Part shown: piece after piece, positions 9,705-16,604 of the stretch
Position numbering within the stretch: position 1 is the stretch's first letter
Layout: every line of letters starts with the position of its first letter
Virus record (IMG/VR): IMGVR_UViG_3300037088_001222
Span: 1-48,485 of that record
Reading direction: 5' to 3' (one strand)
DNA length: 48,485 nucleotides
From: a virus
Position numbers and translations under genes: made by a program
Notes under the pieces: generated by a model
The model's database searches: none
Told to the model about the DNA's origin: nothing
Seen by the model: only the letters and a program-made list of their open reading frames with translations

Positions 9705-10283
9705 TTACTTCTCCACGCGGACGTACCCGACCTGGTCGCCCAGGTTGCGGGTCAGGTCGGCGAGTCCCTTCAGCGTCACCTTGAAGGTGCTTTCCCCGGC
9801 GCGGCGGAAGGGCATCTTCCAGGCGTCGCCGATGTAGCACTTGTAGAGGACGCCGATGATGAACTTGGTCGGCGCGTCCGGCTGCATGCTGGTCACCATC
9901 ACACAGCCCGTGGTCGGGATGAGGATGGACGAGCCGTTGCCGAAGTAGAAGGCGCGCCCGCCGGCGACGTCTTCCTTGCCCACGTTGTCGATCGCCCACT
10001 GCAGCGTCGTGTACGTGTGCTCGAGCGCCGTGAATTCGATCGAGGTGATCTCCGTGATGGTGAGCACCTTGACCGGGGCCAGCGACTGCTCGATCTCGAT
10101 CTCCTTCTTCGTGTTCTGGTAGGAGAAGATCGTGTCGCCCTGTGTGGCGCCGATGTCGCTGCCGGTCGCCGGCACGCCAGCCGTGTGCGTGATGTAGGTC
10201 GGCGGCGTCCCCGACGCGCCGGCCGTCACGCCCGCGAAGACCTTGCCCGCGCCGCCGTGAATGTTGGCGAGCGTCACTGCCAT
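9705..10283 (-). CDS. Major tail tube protein
   Basis: A 192-residue protein upstream of the chaperone pair, at the standard position of the tail tube protein that polymerises around the tape measure. The sequence is beta-rich (ITEITSIEFTALEHTYTTLQ, then TFKVTLKGLADLT near the C-terminus), with an acidic and hydrophobic pattern like gpV/gp17-type tube subunits. A strong ribosome site (CGGAGGACATGAACC before the ATG at 10283) fits high expression. No catalytic motif is present. Identity rests on order and size. Confidence 0.75.
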   Translation of the reverse strand: MAVTLANIHGGAGKVFAGVTAGASGTPPTYITHTAGVPATGSDIGATQGDTIFSYQNTKKEIEIEQSLAPVKVLTITEITSIEFTALEHTYTTLQWAIDNVGKEDVAGGRAFYFGNGSSILIPTTGCVMVTSMQPDAPTKFIIGVLYKCYIGDAWKMPFRRAGESTFKVTLKGLADLTRNLGDQVGYVRVEK

Positions 10284-10344
10284 GGTTCATGTCCTCCGTC
10301 GAAAGCGCGGCCGGCTCGGCGCGCGCACGTTGCCCTGGTTCCGG

Positions 10345-10719
10345 TCAGTCGTCGAGATGCGAATGGAACGCCTCGACGGGGTGCGCGTCGGGTGCGGCGG
10401 TCGGCTCGTTCGCCGCCTGTGCCTCCTTGGCGATCCGCGCGTCGAGGTCCGCGAGGTCCGCGGCCTTCTCGGTGCGCAGCTGCCGCAGGATCGAGACGCG
10501 CTCGTGCGGCCGCACCTTCGCCAGTTCGGCGTCCACGTTGGTCGGGGGCGCGATCGGCCGGTCGGCCGCGTCGACCGGCTCGACCAGGTGCAGGATCTCC
10601 GGCACGATGTGCGCCGGCACCTCGACAATCTCGCCCGGCGGGACGATCCGGCCCTGGTGCGGCAGGCCGTCGCCGGGTTTCACTCTCACGCGCGCGAGTT
10701 CGATGTGCGCGATGGCCAT
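10345..10719 (-). CDS. Small structural-operon protein, unknown
   Basis: A 124-residue protein between the tail tube gene and a 121-aa virion-type protein. The N-terminal half is beta-prone with a KPGDGLPHQGRIVPPGEIVEV segment, reminiscent of small phage proteins that precede tail genes. The middle (ELAKVRPHERVSILRQLRTEKAADLADLDARI) is helical and charged. The start is supported by GAAGGAG 8 bp upstream of the ATG. I do not recognise a family. It may be a head-tail joining accessory or a tail assembly factor. Confidence 0.6.
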   Translation of the reverse strand: MAIAHIELARVRVKPGDGLPHQGRIVPPGEIVEVPAHIVPEILHLVEPVDAADRPIAPPTNVDAELAKVRPHERVSILRQLRTEKAADLADLDARIAKEAQAANEPTAAPDAHPVEAFHSHLDD

Positions 10720-10762
10720 GACGACTGCTCCTTCTGGCCGCGCCGGCGAGGCGCGAAGCCGA

Positions 10763-11128
10763 TTACGCGCTCGGCGGCAGTGCGAACGCAGCGACGGTCA
10801 GGCTCGTCACGCCGCTGTAGCTGACCTGGACGCGCCCGTTGGCGTCGTTGTAGCGATCCGTGCGGAACGGCCCGAGCATGTAGACCTTCGAGTCGTTCGT
10901 GATGGCGACGACCGTGTCATGGGCCGTCGTGCCGGCCACGCCCAGGCTGCAGGGCTTCTGGCCGACGAAGGTCACGTTGATGGGCGCGCCGCCGGCGTTG
11001 CGGACCGCCAGGAACTGCACGCCGTTGTTGGGGAACGAATCGCCGCCGCCGGCGGCCGCCGCCAGCGCCGTCGAGTCGATCGGCACGGCGGCCGCGAGGG
11101 TGATCGGGCTGACCGTCAGAATCGCCAT
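10763..11128 (-). CDS. Small virion-type protein, unknown
   Basis: A 121-residue, Ala/Gly/Val-rich, beta-prone protein (MAILTVSPITLAAAV at the start, FPNNGVQFLAVRNAGG, then VQVSYSGVTSLTVAAFAL at the end). This composition is usual for small capsid- or tail-decorating proteins. It has a very good ribosome site (GGGAGGAGACA before the ATG). Neighbours are a 67-aa protein upstream and the 124-aa protein downstream in the same operon. A head or tail decoration role is inferred from composition and place; no named family is claimed. Confidence 0.6.
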   Translation of the reverse strand: MAILTVSPITLAAAVPIDSTALAAAAGGGDSFPNNGVQFLAVRNAGGAPINVTFVGQKPCSLGVAGTTAHDTVVAITNDSKVYMLGPFRTDRYNDANGRVQVSYSGVTSLTVAAFALPPSA

Positions 11129-11140
11129 TGTCTCCTCCCG

Positions 11141-11344
11141 TTACGCGGCCGGCGCGGGGCGGTCTGCCTCGAGCACGGCCCATCCGCCCTCGACCATCGC
11201 CTGCAGGCCGGGGTCCTTGCACTTGCCCTTGGCCGTCACCTCGACGTCGACGGCCTCGCCCACGCCGAGCGACAGCGTCTGCCCGCCCTTCGTGGTGTGC
11301 TGCCAGCGGTCCCCGCCCCGGAGGGCAATGAGTCGGAACGTCAT
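11141..11344 (-). CDS. 67-aa protein in head-tail joining region
   Basis: A short protein (67 residues) that starts with MTFRLIALRGGDRWQH and ends with an Ala/Pro tail. The central part (VGEAVDVEVTAKGKCKDPGLQAMVEGGWAVLE) looks like a compact alpha/beta domain found in small phage proteins between tail terminator and tail tube genes. Codon use and operon position support it being real. Function is unknown. Confidence 0.55.
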   Translation of the reverse strand: MTFRLIALRGGDRWQHTTKGGQTLSLGVGEAVDVEVTAKGKCKDPGLQAMVEGGWAVLEADRPAPAA

Positions 11345-11351
11345 GGTGTCC

Positions 11352-11819
11352 TCACACGTTCTTCTGCTGCACGCGCACCGTCACGATCGCGCTCTTCACG
11401 AACGGCGTCGCCTCGCCTTGCATTAGCGGGCCGTAGTCTTCCGAGAGCACCAGGACCGGGAAGATCCCAAGGCCGCACCCGAGCACCGACCGCCAGAGCG
11501 TGTCGCGTGTGGCCCGCACCAGGCGCCGGATACCCTTGACGACCGACTCCTCGTCGTCGCCCGTATGCGTCCATTGCAGCGCGATGGTGGTCGTCCCGAA
11601 CTTGACGTCGTCCTCCGGGCTGCTGTACTCGGTCCGCAGTTCGTAGATCTCGACTTCCGGGAAGACGTTGTGCTGGTACTTCTCCGCCTCGTGGACGTCG
11701 CCGATGACGGACGGCGTCAGGCCGTCGCCCTTCGACGCCTCGATCGTCGCCAGCCGCGCCGTGAAGGCCGGCGACTTGATCTGGTTGGCGAGGCTGTGAA
11801 TGACGTCGTCGATGTCCAT
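11352..11819 (-). CDS. Tail terminator / tail completion-like protein
   Basis: A 155-residue protein in the joining region between connector and tail tube. The pattern is like tail terminators: an N-terminal helix (IDDVIHSLANQIKS), then beta strands with an EIYELRTEYSSPEDDV segment, and a C-terminal strand (SAIVTVRVQQKNV). Terminators cap the tail tube and dock to the head. The ATG at 11819 directly follows the TAG stop of the upstream gene (TAGATG), so translation is coupled. The call rests on position and fold-like pattern. Confidence 0.55.
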   Translation of the reverse strand: MDIDDVIHSLANQIKSPAFTARLATIEASKGDGLTPSVIGDVHEAEKYQHNVFPEVEIYELRTEYSSPEDDVKFGTTTIALQWTHTGDDEESVVKGIRRLVRATRDTLWRSVLGCGLGIFPVLVLSEDYGPLMQGEATPFVKSAIVTVRVQQKNV

Positions 11820-12470
11820 CTACCCCACCCACCCCACGCCCGAGTACAGGCTGGGCCATTCCTCGAGCCTGATGCCCTGCACGAGATCCAGCGCCGCCCG
11901 GTGCTGTGCGGCGCGCTTCGCGTTCAGGACGTCCTGCACGTGGCGCTGGAGCCCGCGGCCCATCGCCGCCATGAACAACGCGTCCACGCGGATCGGCGGG
12001 CGGGCCGGCACGCGGGTCGACGCGCCACCGCCGAAAAGCCGGCGGGTCGCGCGCGCCGCCAGGCCGCCGCCGCCGCGTTTGCGGTAGCCCATCTGATGTG
12101 GCATGGCGTAGGGGACGCGCGTGCCAACGTCCAGGCTGTCTTTGGTGGCGCGCCACACGCTGTCGGCGTGCTTGCCCGGTTCGATGAGCGAACCCTTCAG
12201 CCGGCCCTCGCGGACGAGAATCCCCTGGCCCGGGAAGTGGCGCGCCTTCCACGCGGCGTAGCGCAGATCGAGGGGCGCCCAGCGCGGGCCCGGATCGGCG
12301 CCCTCGGTGATGAAGCCGCGCCGCATGCGCTCGGCAAAGATCGGCTTGAACCAGGTCTCCCAGAACGCGCTCCAGTCGGCGACGTCCGTCCGCAGACGGT
12401 TCAGCGCCGTCACGAACGATCCGCCGTTCGGCACCGAGAGCGTGAATTGAAGCGGCACAGTCTGGGGCAT
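11820..12470 (-). CDS. Tail completion protein (gpS / Mu gpG virion-morphogenesis-like)
   Basis: A 216-residue protein with features of the P2 gpS / Mu gpG tail completion family: FAERMRRGFITEGADPGPRWAPL early, then ILVREGRLKGSL, and VPYAMPHQMGYRKRG later, matching the usual order of R-W-x-P-L, L-x-x-S-G-x-L-x-x-S and Y-A-x-x-H-x-x-G motifs. The frame is open further upstream to 12740, but that part overlaps the connector gene in another frame. The chosen ATG at 12470 lies 2 bp after the connector stop. The protein probably helps seal the tail end or join tail to head. Confidence 0.75.
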   Translation of the reverse strand: MPQTVPLQFTLSVPNGGSFVTALNRLRTDVADWSAFWETWFKPIFAERMRRGFITEGADPGPRWAPLDLRYAAWKARHFPGQGILVREGRLKGSLIEPGKHADSVWRATKDSLDVGTRVPYAMPHQMGYRKRGGGGLAARATRRLFGGGASTRVPARPPIRVDALFMAAMGRGLQRHVQDVLNAKRAAQHRAALDLVQGIRLEEWPSLYSGVGWVG

Positions 12471-12472
12471 CG

Positions 12473-12952
12473 TCAGAACTTCATGTCCATGCGAAACGGC
12501 CGCGCCTCCGGGTCGTACACGTCGTCGCTGAGGTTCGCGGTCGAACGCAGCAACTCGCCGAGCGGCTTGACGAGTTCGCCCGTCGTGCGCGGCGCGTCGG
12601 GCAGTTCGAAGGGATCGCTCGGGTCCGAGATCCGGGCGATCCAGTCGTCGAAGAGCTTCGTCCACGGGCTGCGCTGCAGCACGGCGTCGGGCGCGACGAG
12701 CGTCATACGCGCCTGGTGCGCCTGGCCCATGGCGCCCCACGCGTTCAGCTCGCGCAGCAGCGTCAGACTCTTCGCCCCGGTGACCACGGGCACCACGTAC
12801 CCGAGATTGGCGAGGACCGCATCGATCCGCTCGGCGACCTGGCCGATGAAGGTCGTGACGTCGGCGTCGGGCGGCTTACTGGTCGGCGTGAACGGCGCCT
12901 GGGGCGCCAGCTTGTTCACGTCGGCCAGGGTGGCGTAATGGTCTACGGGCAT
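12473..12952 (-). CDS. Head-tail connector (adaptor) protein
   Basis: A 159-residue, mostly helical protein. The start (HYATLADVNKLAPQAPFTPTSKP, then VTTFIGQVAERIDAVLANLGY) is typical of gp6/gp15-type adaptors that sit below the portal. It lies between a 205-aa virion-type gene and the tail completion gene, the normal position of the adaptor. Its ATG (12952) overlaps the TGA of a possible 29-codon leader ORF as TGATG, which suggests coupled translation. The role is inferred from the N-terminal pattern and gene order. Confidence 0.65.
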   Translation of the reverse strand: MPVDHYATLADVNKLAPQAPFTPTSKPPDADVTTFIGQVAERIDAVLANLGYVVPVVTGAKSLTLLRELNAWGAMGQAHQARMTLVAPDAVLQRSPWTKLFDDWIARISDPSDPFELPDAPRTTGELVKPLGELLRSTANLSDDVYDPEARPFRMDMKF

Positions 12953-13041
12953 CAGGCCCTCTCGGCGGCAGCCGGCGCGGCCGGCACGTGTCCGGCCGAT
13001 TCGCGCGTCACCTGGACGTCGCGCGCCGGCGTTCGCCGCAT
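12952..13041 (-). CDS. Possible 29-aa leader ORF before the connector gene
   Basis: A small ORF (MRRTPARDVQVTRESAG at the start) fills the gap between the 205-aa gene and the connector gene. Its stop overlaps the connector start as TGATG. Its ATG lies within a hairpin that also holds the upstream gene's stop codon, and it lacks a clear ribosome site, so it could be read only after ribosomes open the hairpin. It may be a true mini-protein, a coupling leader, or chance. Low confidence. Confidence 0.3.
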   Translation of the reverse strand: MRRTPARDVQVTRESAGHVPAAPAAAERA

Positions 13042-13058
13042 CGCACGCTTACGCGTGC
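13042..13058 (-). promoter_or_regulatory. GNRA-tetraloop hairpin over a stop codon
   Basis: In the transcript GCACGC-GUAA-GCGUGC folds with the UAA stop in a GNRA loop, and outer CAUC/GAUG pairing covers the mini-ORF AUG. Confidence 0.55.
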
Positions 13059-13666
13059 GCGATGTCCGCGTGCCAGTACCACGCGGTGTACGTCTTCGTG
13101 GCTGCCAGCGCGGTCGTGTTGAACAGGATCGTGTCGTTCGCCGGGTCGAGCGTCGGCGCCGCGGCTTCGCGCGCCGCCGTCCGTTCGCCGCTGGCCGTCG
13201 TGTAGACCGACCCCTGGACCGGCGCCGCCATCGAGATCGCGCCGAGCCGTCGCTCGGTGCCGAGCGCGGCGCCGTACCCGACGGAGATGGTGTCGCCGCC
13301 GGCGCCCTGCGTCGGCACCGTGATCTTCGTGACCTTCGAGAACGCCACCGCGCCGTCCTGCGTGCCGCCGGCGGGCGCTCCGGCGATCGTGTCGGTGGCC
13401 GCCTCGCCGAACTGGTTGAGCCCGGTGATGACGGTGCCACCCGGCACGCTCGCGGCATTGCCCTTCAGCCGCACGACGCGCGGCACGTCCGGCTGGGTGA
13501 TGGCGGTGGTGACGTCGGTCGTACCGGCGGCCGGGAGTGCGATGGCCGCGTGGATGTCCGTGTTGCCCGGGGCCGCCGGGTTCTTCCAGGTCTGCGTGTA
13601 CGGGCAGCCCTTGAGCGAGAGAAGCTCGGGCACCAGTTGCTTGAGTCCGGGTCGCGTGAACGACAT
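13049..13666 (-). CDS. Virion-associated protein downstream of major capsid, unknown
   Basis: A 205-residue, Ala/Thr/Gly-rich, beta-prone protein between capsid and connector genes. It has a strong ribosome site (CAGGAGGGACTGGAC before the ATG). Segments such as NTDIHAAIALPAAGTTDV and GTVITGLNQFGEAATDTIAG suggest repeated beta-sandwich elements, as in head fibres or decoration proteins. No named family is recognised. Its TAA stop sits in the tetraloop of a stable hairpin. It may decorate the head or neck. Confidence 0.6.
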   Translation of the reverse strand: MSFTRPGLKQLVPELLSLKGCPYTQTWKNPAAPGNTDIHAAIALPAAGTTDVTTAITQPDVPRVVRLKGNAASVPGGTVITGLNQFGEAATDTIAGAPAGGTQDGAVAFSKVTKITVPTQGAGGDTISVGYGAALGTERRLGAISMAAPVQGSVYTTASGERTAAREAAAPTLDPANDTILFNTTALAATKTYTAWYWHADIAHA

Positions 13667-13693
13667 GTCCAGTCCCTCCTGCTATCGGCTTGG

Positions 13694-13715
13694 CGCGGCG
13701 CTTGGTGGCGCCGCG
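13694..13715 (-). promoter_or_regulatory. 8-bp stem hairpin after capsid gene
   Basis: CGCGGCGC (13694-13701) and GCGCCGCG (13708-13715), loop 6 nt, in the 62-bp gap after the capsid gene. A TCGCC/GGCGA stem with the capsid UAA in its loop lies just before. Confidence 0.5.
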
Positions 13716-13728
13716 GAAATCGCCGTGG

Positions 13729-14664
13729 TTAGGCGACGACCGAGTAGAAGAGGTAACCGCACGCCGCCGCGACGATCCGCGGATCCAGGATCTGGCTGAC
13801 CCGGATGCAGTCGCTGTTCTTCTTGTCCTCGCGGTACTTGTAGACCTTGCGCGGCTGCGACTGGAACGTGTACATCAGCGACGGCTGCTTGATGGCCGGC
13901 CGCGGATTCACGTAGGCGAGCACCGCGTGCTTGCCCCAGTTGTCGCCCAGGGTGACCGTCTGGCCTTCCTTCGCGGTGTTGCGCATCGAGAGGCCGACGA
14001 GCACGCGCTCGACCCCGAAGAACTTCGCGAGGAGCTCCTCGGTCACGATGCCGAGCTGCGAGTACTTCACCATCTCCTTGATCTGAGGGTGCTGCCTCAG
14101 CACCGCCAGCACGGTGGCGCCCAGGATGAGCGTGTTCGGGTACAACCCGGTCAAGGAGCGGATCGCCTCGCGGCCCGTGATCGTCACGTCCTCGAGCGGC
14201 GTGCTCGTCGCCCCCGCGTTCCACTGCGCGGCCGGCAGCGCCGAGTAGTCCTTCTTGTTGGTCGCCGCGTAGGTGGCGAGCGCGGTCAGTGGCGTCGAGA
14301 CGGCGTTCTCGACGTTGTTGAGCAGCATGTCGGTCACGATCTCGGTCGTGTCGACATCAGCGTCGAGCGGCGCCGGCGTGTTCTTGCGCTGGCGGTCGTC
14401 GATGAGCTGCTCGAGGCCGTATTCCTCGCAGGTATAGGTGGAGGACTTGTCCACCTTGTACTCGACCCGCGCGTAGTCGGCGGTCGGCGCCCGCTTGGCG
14501 TCCGGCACGTCGAAGCGCGAGTAGTCGTACGTGTAGTACGGCGCCGATTCGTAGACGACGGGAATCGTCGGCGCGATCTGGTCGGCCAGGTAGCCGGGGT
14601 TCTTGAACTGCACGCTGATGTTGGTCAGCGGGATGTTCGGGATCAGCTGGTTCAGGGTCGGCAC
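13729..14664 (-). CDS. Major capsid protein (lambda gpE-like)
   Basis: A 311-residue protein at the canonical capsid position, after protease/scaffold and decoration genes. The N-terminus (IPLTNISVQFKNPGYLADQI, then FDVPDAKRAPTADYARVEYK) and the later AVLRQHPQIKEMVKYSQLG and LSMRNTAKEG segments fit the Phage_cap_E (lambda E-type, HK97 fold) family. The start codon is GTG (14664), weakly served by a GAGG about 12 bp upstream. This is unusual for an abundant protein and may rely on the structured leader. It should assemble the icosahedral shell. Confidence 0.85.
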   Translation of the reverse strand: MPTLNQLIPNIPLTNISVQFKNPGYLADQIAPTIPVVYESAPYYTYDYSRFDVPDAKRAPTADYARVEYKVDKSSTYTCEEYGLEQLIDDRQRKNTPAPLDADVDTTEIVTDMLLNNVENAVSTPLTALATYAATNKKDYSALPAAQWNAGATSTPLEDVTITGREAIRSLTGLYPNTLILGATVLAVLRQHPQIKEMVKYSQLGIVTEELLAKFFGVERVLVGLSMRNTAKEGQTVTLGDNWGKHAVLAYVNPRPAIKQPSLMYTFQSQPRKVYKYREDKKNSDCIRVSQILDPRIVAAACGYLFYSVVA

Positions 14665-14742
14665 GGTCTGTGCGCCTCACTCGCGGGTTGATGTTCCGCC
14701 CGGACGGCGGTCGCCCCGCAGGGTTACGAATGACGATTCGAG

Positions 14743-14760
14743 CCGCTTCCTCAGAAGCGG
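14743..14760 (-). promoter_or_regulatory. 7-bp hairpin with decoration-gene stop in its loop
   Basis: CCGCUUC-UGAG-GAAGCGG places the UGA stop in a four-base loop, directly before the capsid leader. Confidence 0.55.
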
Positions 14761-15131
14761 CACTTGACGACTTCGACCTCGATGATGTCGCCCGCGGCCG
14801 TCGAGTTGTACAGCGCGCGCGCGATGCACTCGTGCCCGGCCACCGTGGACTTGACACCGTGTCCGCTGGCATCCGCCTCGAGCCAGTCGCCCGGCACGAT
14901 CGGCGTGCCCGACCCGTCGACCACGAGCTTGCTCGTGCCGCCCAGGCAGACCGCGGCGGACTTGCCGGCCGCGTTCGGGTCGTTCTGCAGGATGCCGGGG
15001 CACTGCGCGTTGGCGCCGGCGAGGTCCACTTCGTTGTCGTTCGCCGTGAACTTCACGAGGTGGAAGCGGTTCGCGGACAGGTCCGCGGCCGCCTTGAAGG
15101 TCCGGACAATCGCGGGGTTGGACTGCGCCAT
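14751..15131 (-). CDS. Capsid decoration protein (DUF2190-like)
   Basis: A 126-residue protein just upstream of the capsid gene in the operon. The pattern fits the DUF2190 / lambda D-like stabilising proteins: an N-terminal strand (IVRTFKAAADLSANRFHLVKF), a central GSGTPIVPGDWLEADASGHG turn region, and a C-terminal ARALYNSTAAGDIIEVEVV strand. A GCTCCC/GGGAGC hairpin ends 5 bp before its AGGAG ribosome site. Its TGA stop sits in the loop of a 7-bp hairpin. It probably binds the outer capsid surface. Confidence 0.75.
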   Translation of the reverse strand: MAQSNPAIVRTFKAAADLSANRFHLVKFTANDNEVDLAGANAQCPGILQNDPNAAGKSAAVCLGGTSKLVVDGSGTPIVPGDWLEADASGHGVKSTVAGHECIARALYNSTAAGDIIEVEVVKCRF

Positions 15132-15323
15132 CGTTGTCTCCTGCTCCCGCTTGGGAGCGTCATGCCGCGAAGAAAAGGCCGCGCCACCAAACGCCGGACG
15201 TGTCCGGCGATCAGCAGAGCGGCCTTCTCTCTGCGGCCGTTATGGATCCCACCGTGACGCGGCCTGCGTCACCCTTCGGCGCGGGTCATGAGGCCGCGCC
15301 TAGTGGGTCCGTCGGTTCGTGCG
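15132..15323 (-). promoter_or_regulatory. Structured 192-bp gap before decoration gene
   Basis: It holds no gene but four stems: GTGACGC/GCGTCAC (15254-15272), an outer AAGGCCGC/GCGGCCTT (15175-15182, 15219-15226) followed by TTTTCTT in the transcript, an inner CGCCGGA hairpin (15192-15209), and GCTCCC/GGGAGC (15143-15158) just before AGGAG. The outer stem with its T-run could be a partial terminator; the last may stabilise the capsid mRNA. Confidence 0.55.
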
Positions 15324-15974
15324 TTACTCGGCGAAGCGCTGCGCGGCGCTCGCCTGTTCGGCGAGCGACACGTTCTCGGCGGACACCTGCTGGTACGCGT
15401 CCCGATAGGACAGCTTCGGATCCGCCTTCATCTTGGCCTGCACGAGCGCGTCGATCTTGACCTGCGCCTCGCCGAGGCTGGCGGCGCCTTCGAGCCCGGA
15501 GCCGCGTTCGGTTAGGTCGACGATCACCGGTGCGCTCTCGAGCCAGGTCTTGAAGCCGTCGAGATTGTCTTCGGCGAACTTGCGCGCGAACGACTTCTCG
15601 AGTTTCTCGTCGATCTTGCCGGTGCGCTTGGCGTCGGCCAGCGCCTGCTCGACATCGCGCTTCTTCAGCGTGGCCTTGACCTCGCTCAGCTCGCGCGCGG
15701 TCTTCTCGCCCGACTCGCGCAGCTGACGGACCTCGGCGGGCTCGGCCGTCGCCTTGTCCTTCAGCGCGCGCACCGCGGCGACCAGGTCGCCCTGCTTGTC
15801 GACGCCGACGATCTCGCGCAGCGCGGTGTCGCACTTCGCCGCCTCGGCGACCTGCTCCTTCATCTCCTCGATCGGCGGCACGTCCTCGAGCTCGAAGTCC
15901 TTCCCGCATTCGGGGCAGGTCACGGTCTGCTTGCCGTCCGCCATCTTTGCGGCGGCCTTCTTGAAGTCCGGCAT
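15324..15974 (-). CDS. Nested scaffold protein (Mu gpZ / lambda Nu3-like) from internal start
   Basis: An in-frame ATG at 15974 (MPDFKKAAAK) follows AAGGAGAGGATC, a near-perfect ribosome site inside the protease gene. It would give a 216-residue product consisting of the scaffold part only. The same layout is known for Mu (I/Z) and lambda (C/Nu3). The product starts with a short lysine/alanine-rich segment, then CPECGKDFEL, then long charged helices with many Glu, Lys and Ala. Production is inferred from the ribosome site and the family precedent. Confidence 0.7.
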   Translation of the reverse strand: MPDFKKAAAKMADGKQTVTCPECGKDFELEDVPPIEEMKEQVAEAAKCDTALREIVGVDKQGDLVAAVRALKDKATAEPAEVRQLRESGEKTARELSEVKATLKKRDVEQALADAKRTGKIDEKLEKSFARKFAEDNLDGFKTWLESAPVIVDLTERGSGLEGAASLGEAQVKIDALVQAKMKADPKLSYRDAYQQVSAENVSLAEQASAAQRFAE

Positions 15975-16604
15975 GATCCTCTCCTTCGTGTGATGGCCGT
16001 CGTGCACGGCGGCGGGCGCGTCTGTGGACTTGGTGGCGATTCGCTCGGCGATGGCGTCGCTCAAGACGACCGGGGCCTCGATGGGATCCATGCCCTCGAG
16101 GAATGGCCGATTCGTCAGCGCGATCGCGCGCAGCGTCGGCCCGATGCGCTTCCCGGACGGCTTGTCCAGGAAGTTCAGCGCGAAGTACGGGCTGATGAAC
16201 CGATACTCTTTGTTGGCGAGCCGGCGCGCGGCCGGCACGGTCCAGGCGGGCTTGGCCCAGAGTTCAGTGTCATCAGCCCGAAGCTCGAGATCCTTCACCC
16301 AGCCCGCCGCGGCGCCGTCGCCTGGCTGACGAGGTTCGTCGGACAGGTGGTCGTAGTCGAAGGGCAGTTCGGTCGGGGCGATCGGCGTGAACTCGCGGAA
16401 GTTCCGCAACATCGTCCGGAGGTCGTCGGCGGTGATGTTGACCTCGCCGTAGGCCGGGCTCTTCCACTTTGTGACGACCCGGGCGACCTGCACCCACGGG
16501 CCGATGACGAGCCCCTGACCGTCTGCCTGGCTCTCGTCCAGTGCCAGCGCGGGCAGCTCGTGGATGAAGATCACGGCGGCGGCGTCCGAGCGCATGGTCG
16601 TCAT
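15324..16604 (-). CDS. Mu gpI-like prohead protease with C-terminal scaffold
   Basis: A 426-residue protein matching the Mu-I (gp32) protease-scaffold type. The N-terminal 200 residues hold the motifs of that protease: PFDYDHLSDEPRQPGDGAAAGW and KEYRFISPYFALNF, then GPTLRAIALTNRPFLEGMDPI. The C-terminal half is charged and coiled-coil-like, as in internal scaffolds, and carries a CPECGKDFEL segment near residue 230. A strong internal ribosome site allows a separate scaffold product. The start overlaps the portal stop by 4 bp (ATGA). The enzyme should cleave the scaffold during prohead maturation. Confidence 0.85.
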   Translation of the reverse strand: MTTMRSDAAAVIFIHELPALALDESQADGQGLVIGPWVQVARVVTKWKSPAYGEVNITADDLRTMLRNFREFTPIAPTELPFDYDHLSDEPRQPGDGAAAGWVKDLELRADDTELWAKPAWTVPAARRLANKEYRFISPYFALNFLDKPSGKRIGPTLRAIALTNRPFLEGMDPIEAPVVLSDAIAERIATKSTDAPAAVHDGHHTKERIMPDFKKAAAKMADGKQTVTCPECGKDFELEDVPPIEEMKEQVAEAAKCDTALREIVGVDKQGDLVAAVRALKDKATAEPAEVRQLRESGEKTARELSEVKATLKKRDVEQALADAKRTGKIDEKLEKSFARKFAEDNLDGFKTWLESAPVIVDLTERGSGLEGAASLGEAQVKIDALVQAKMKADPKLSYRDAYQQVSAENVSLAEQASAAQRFAE

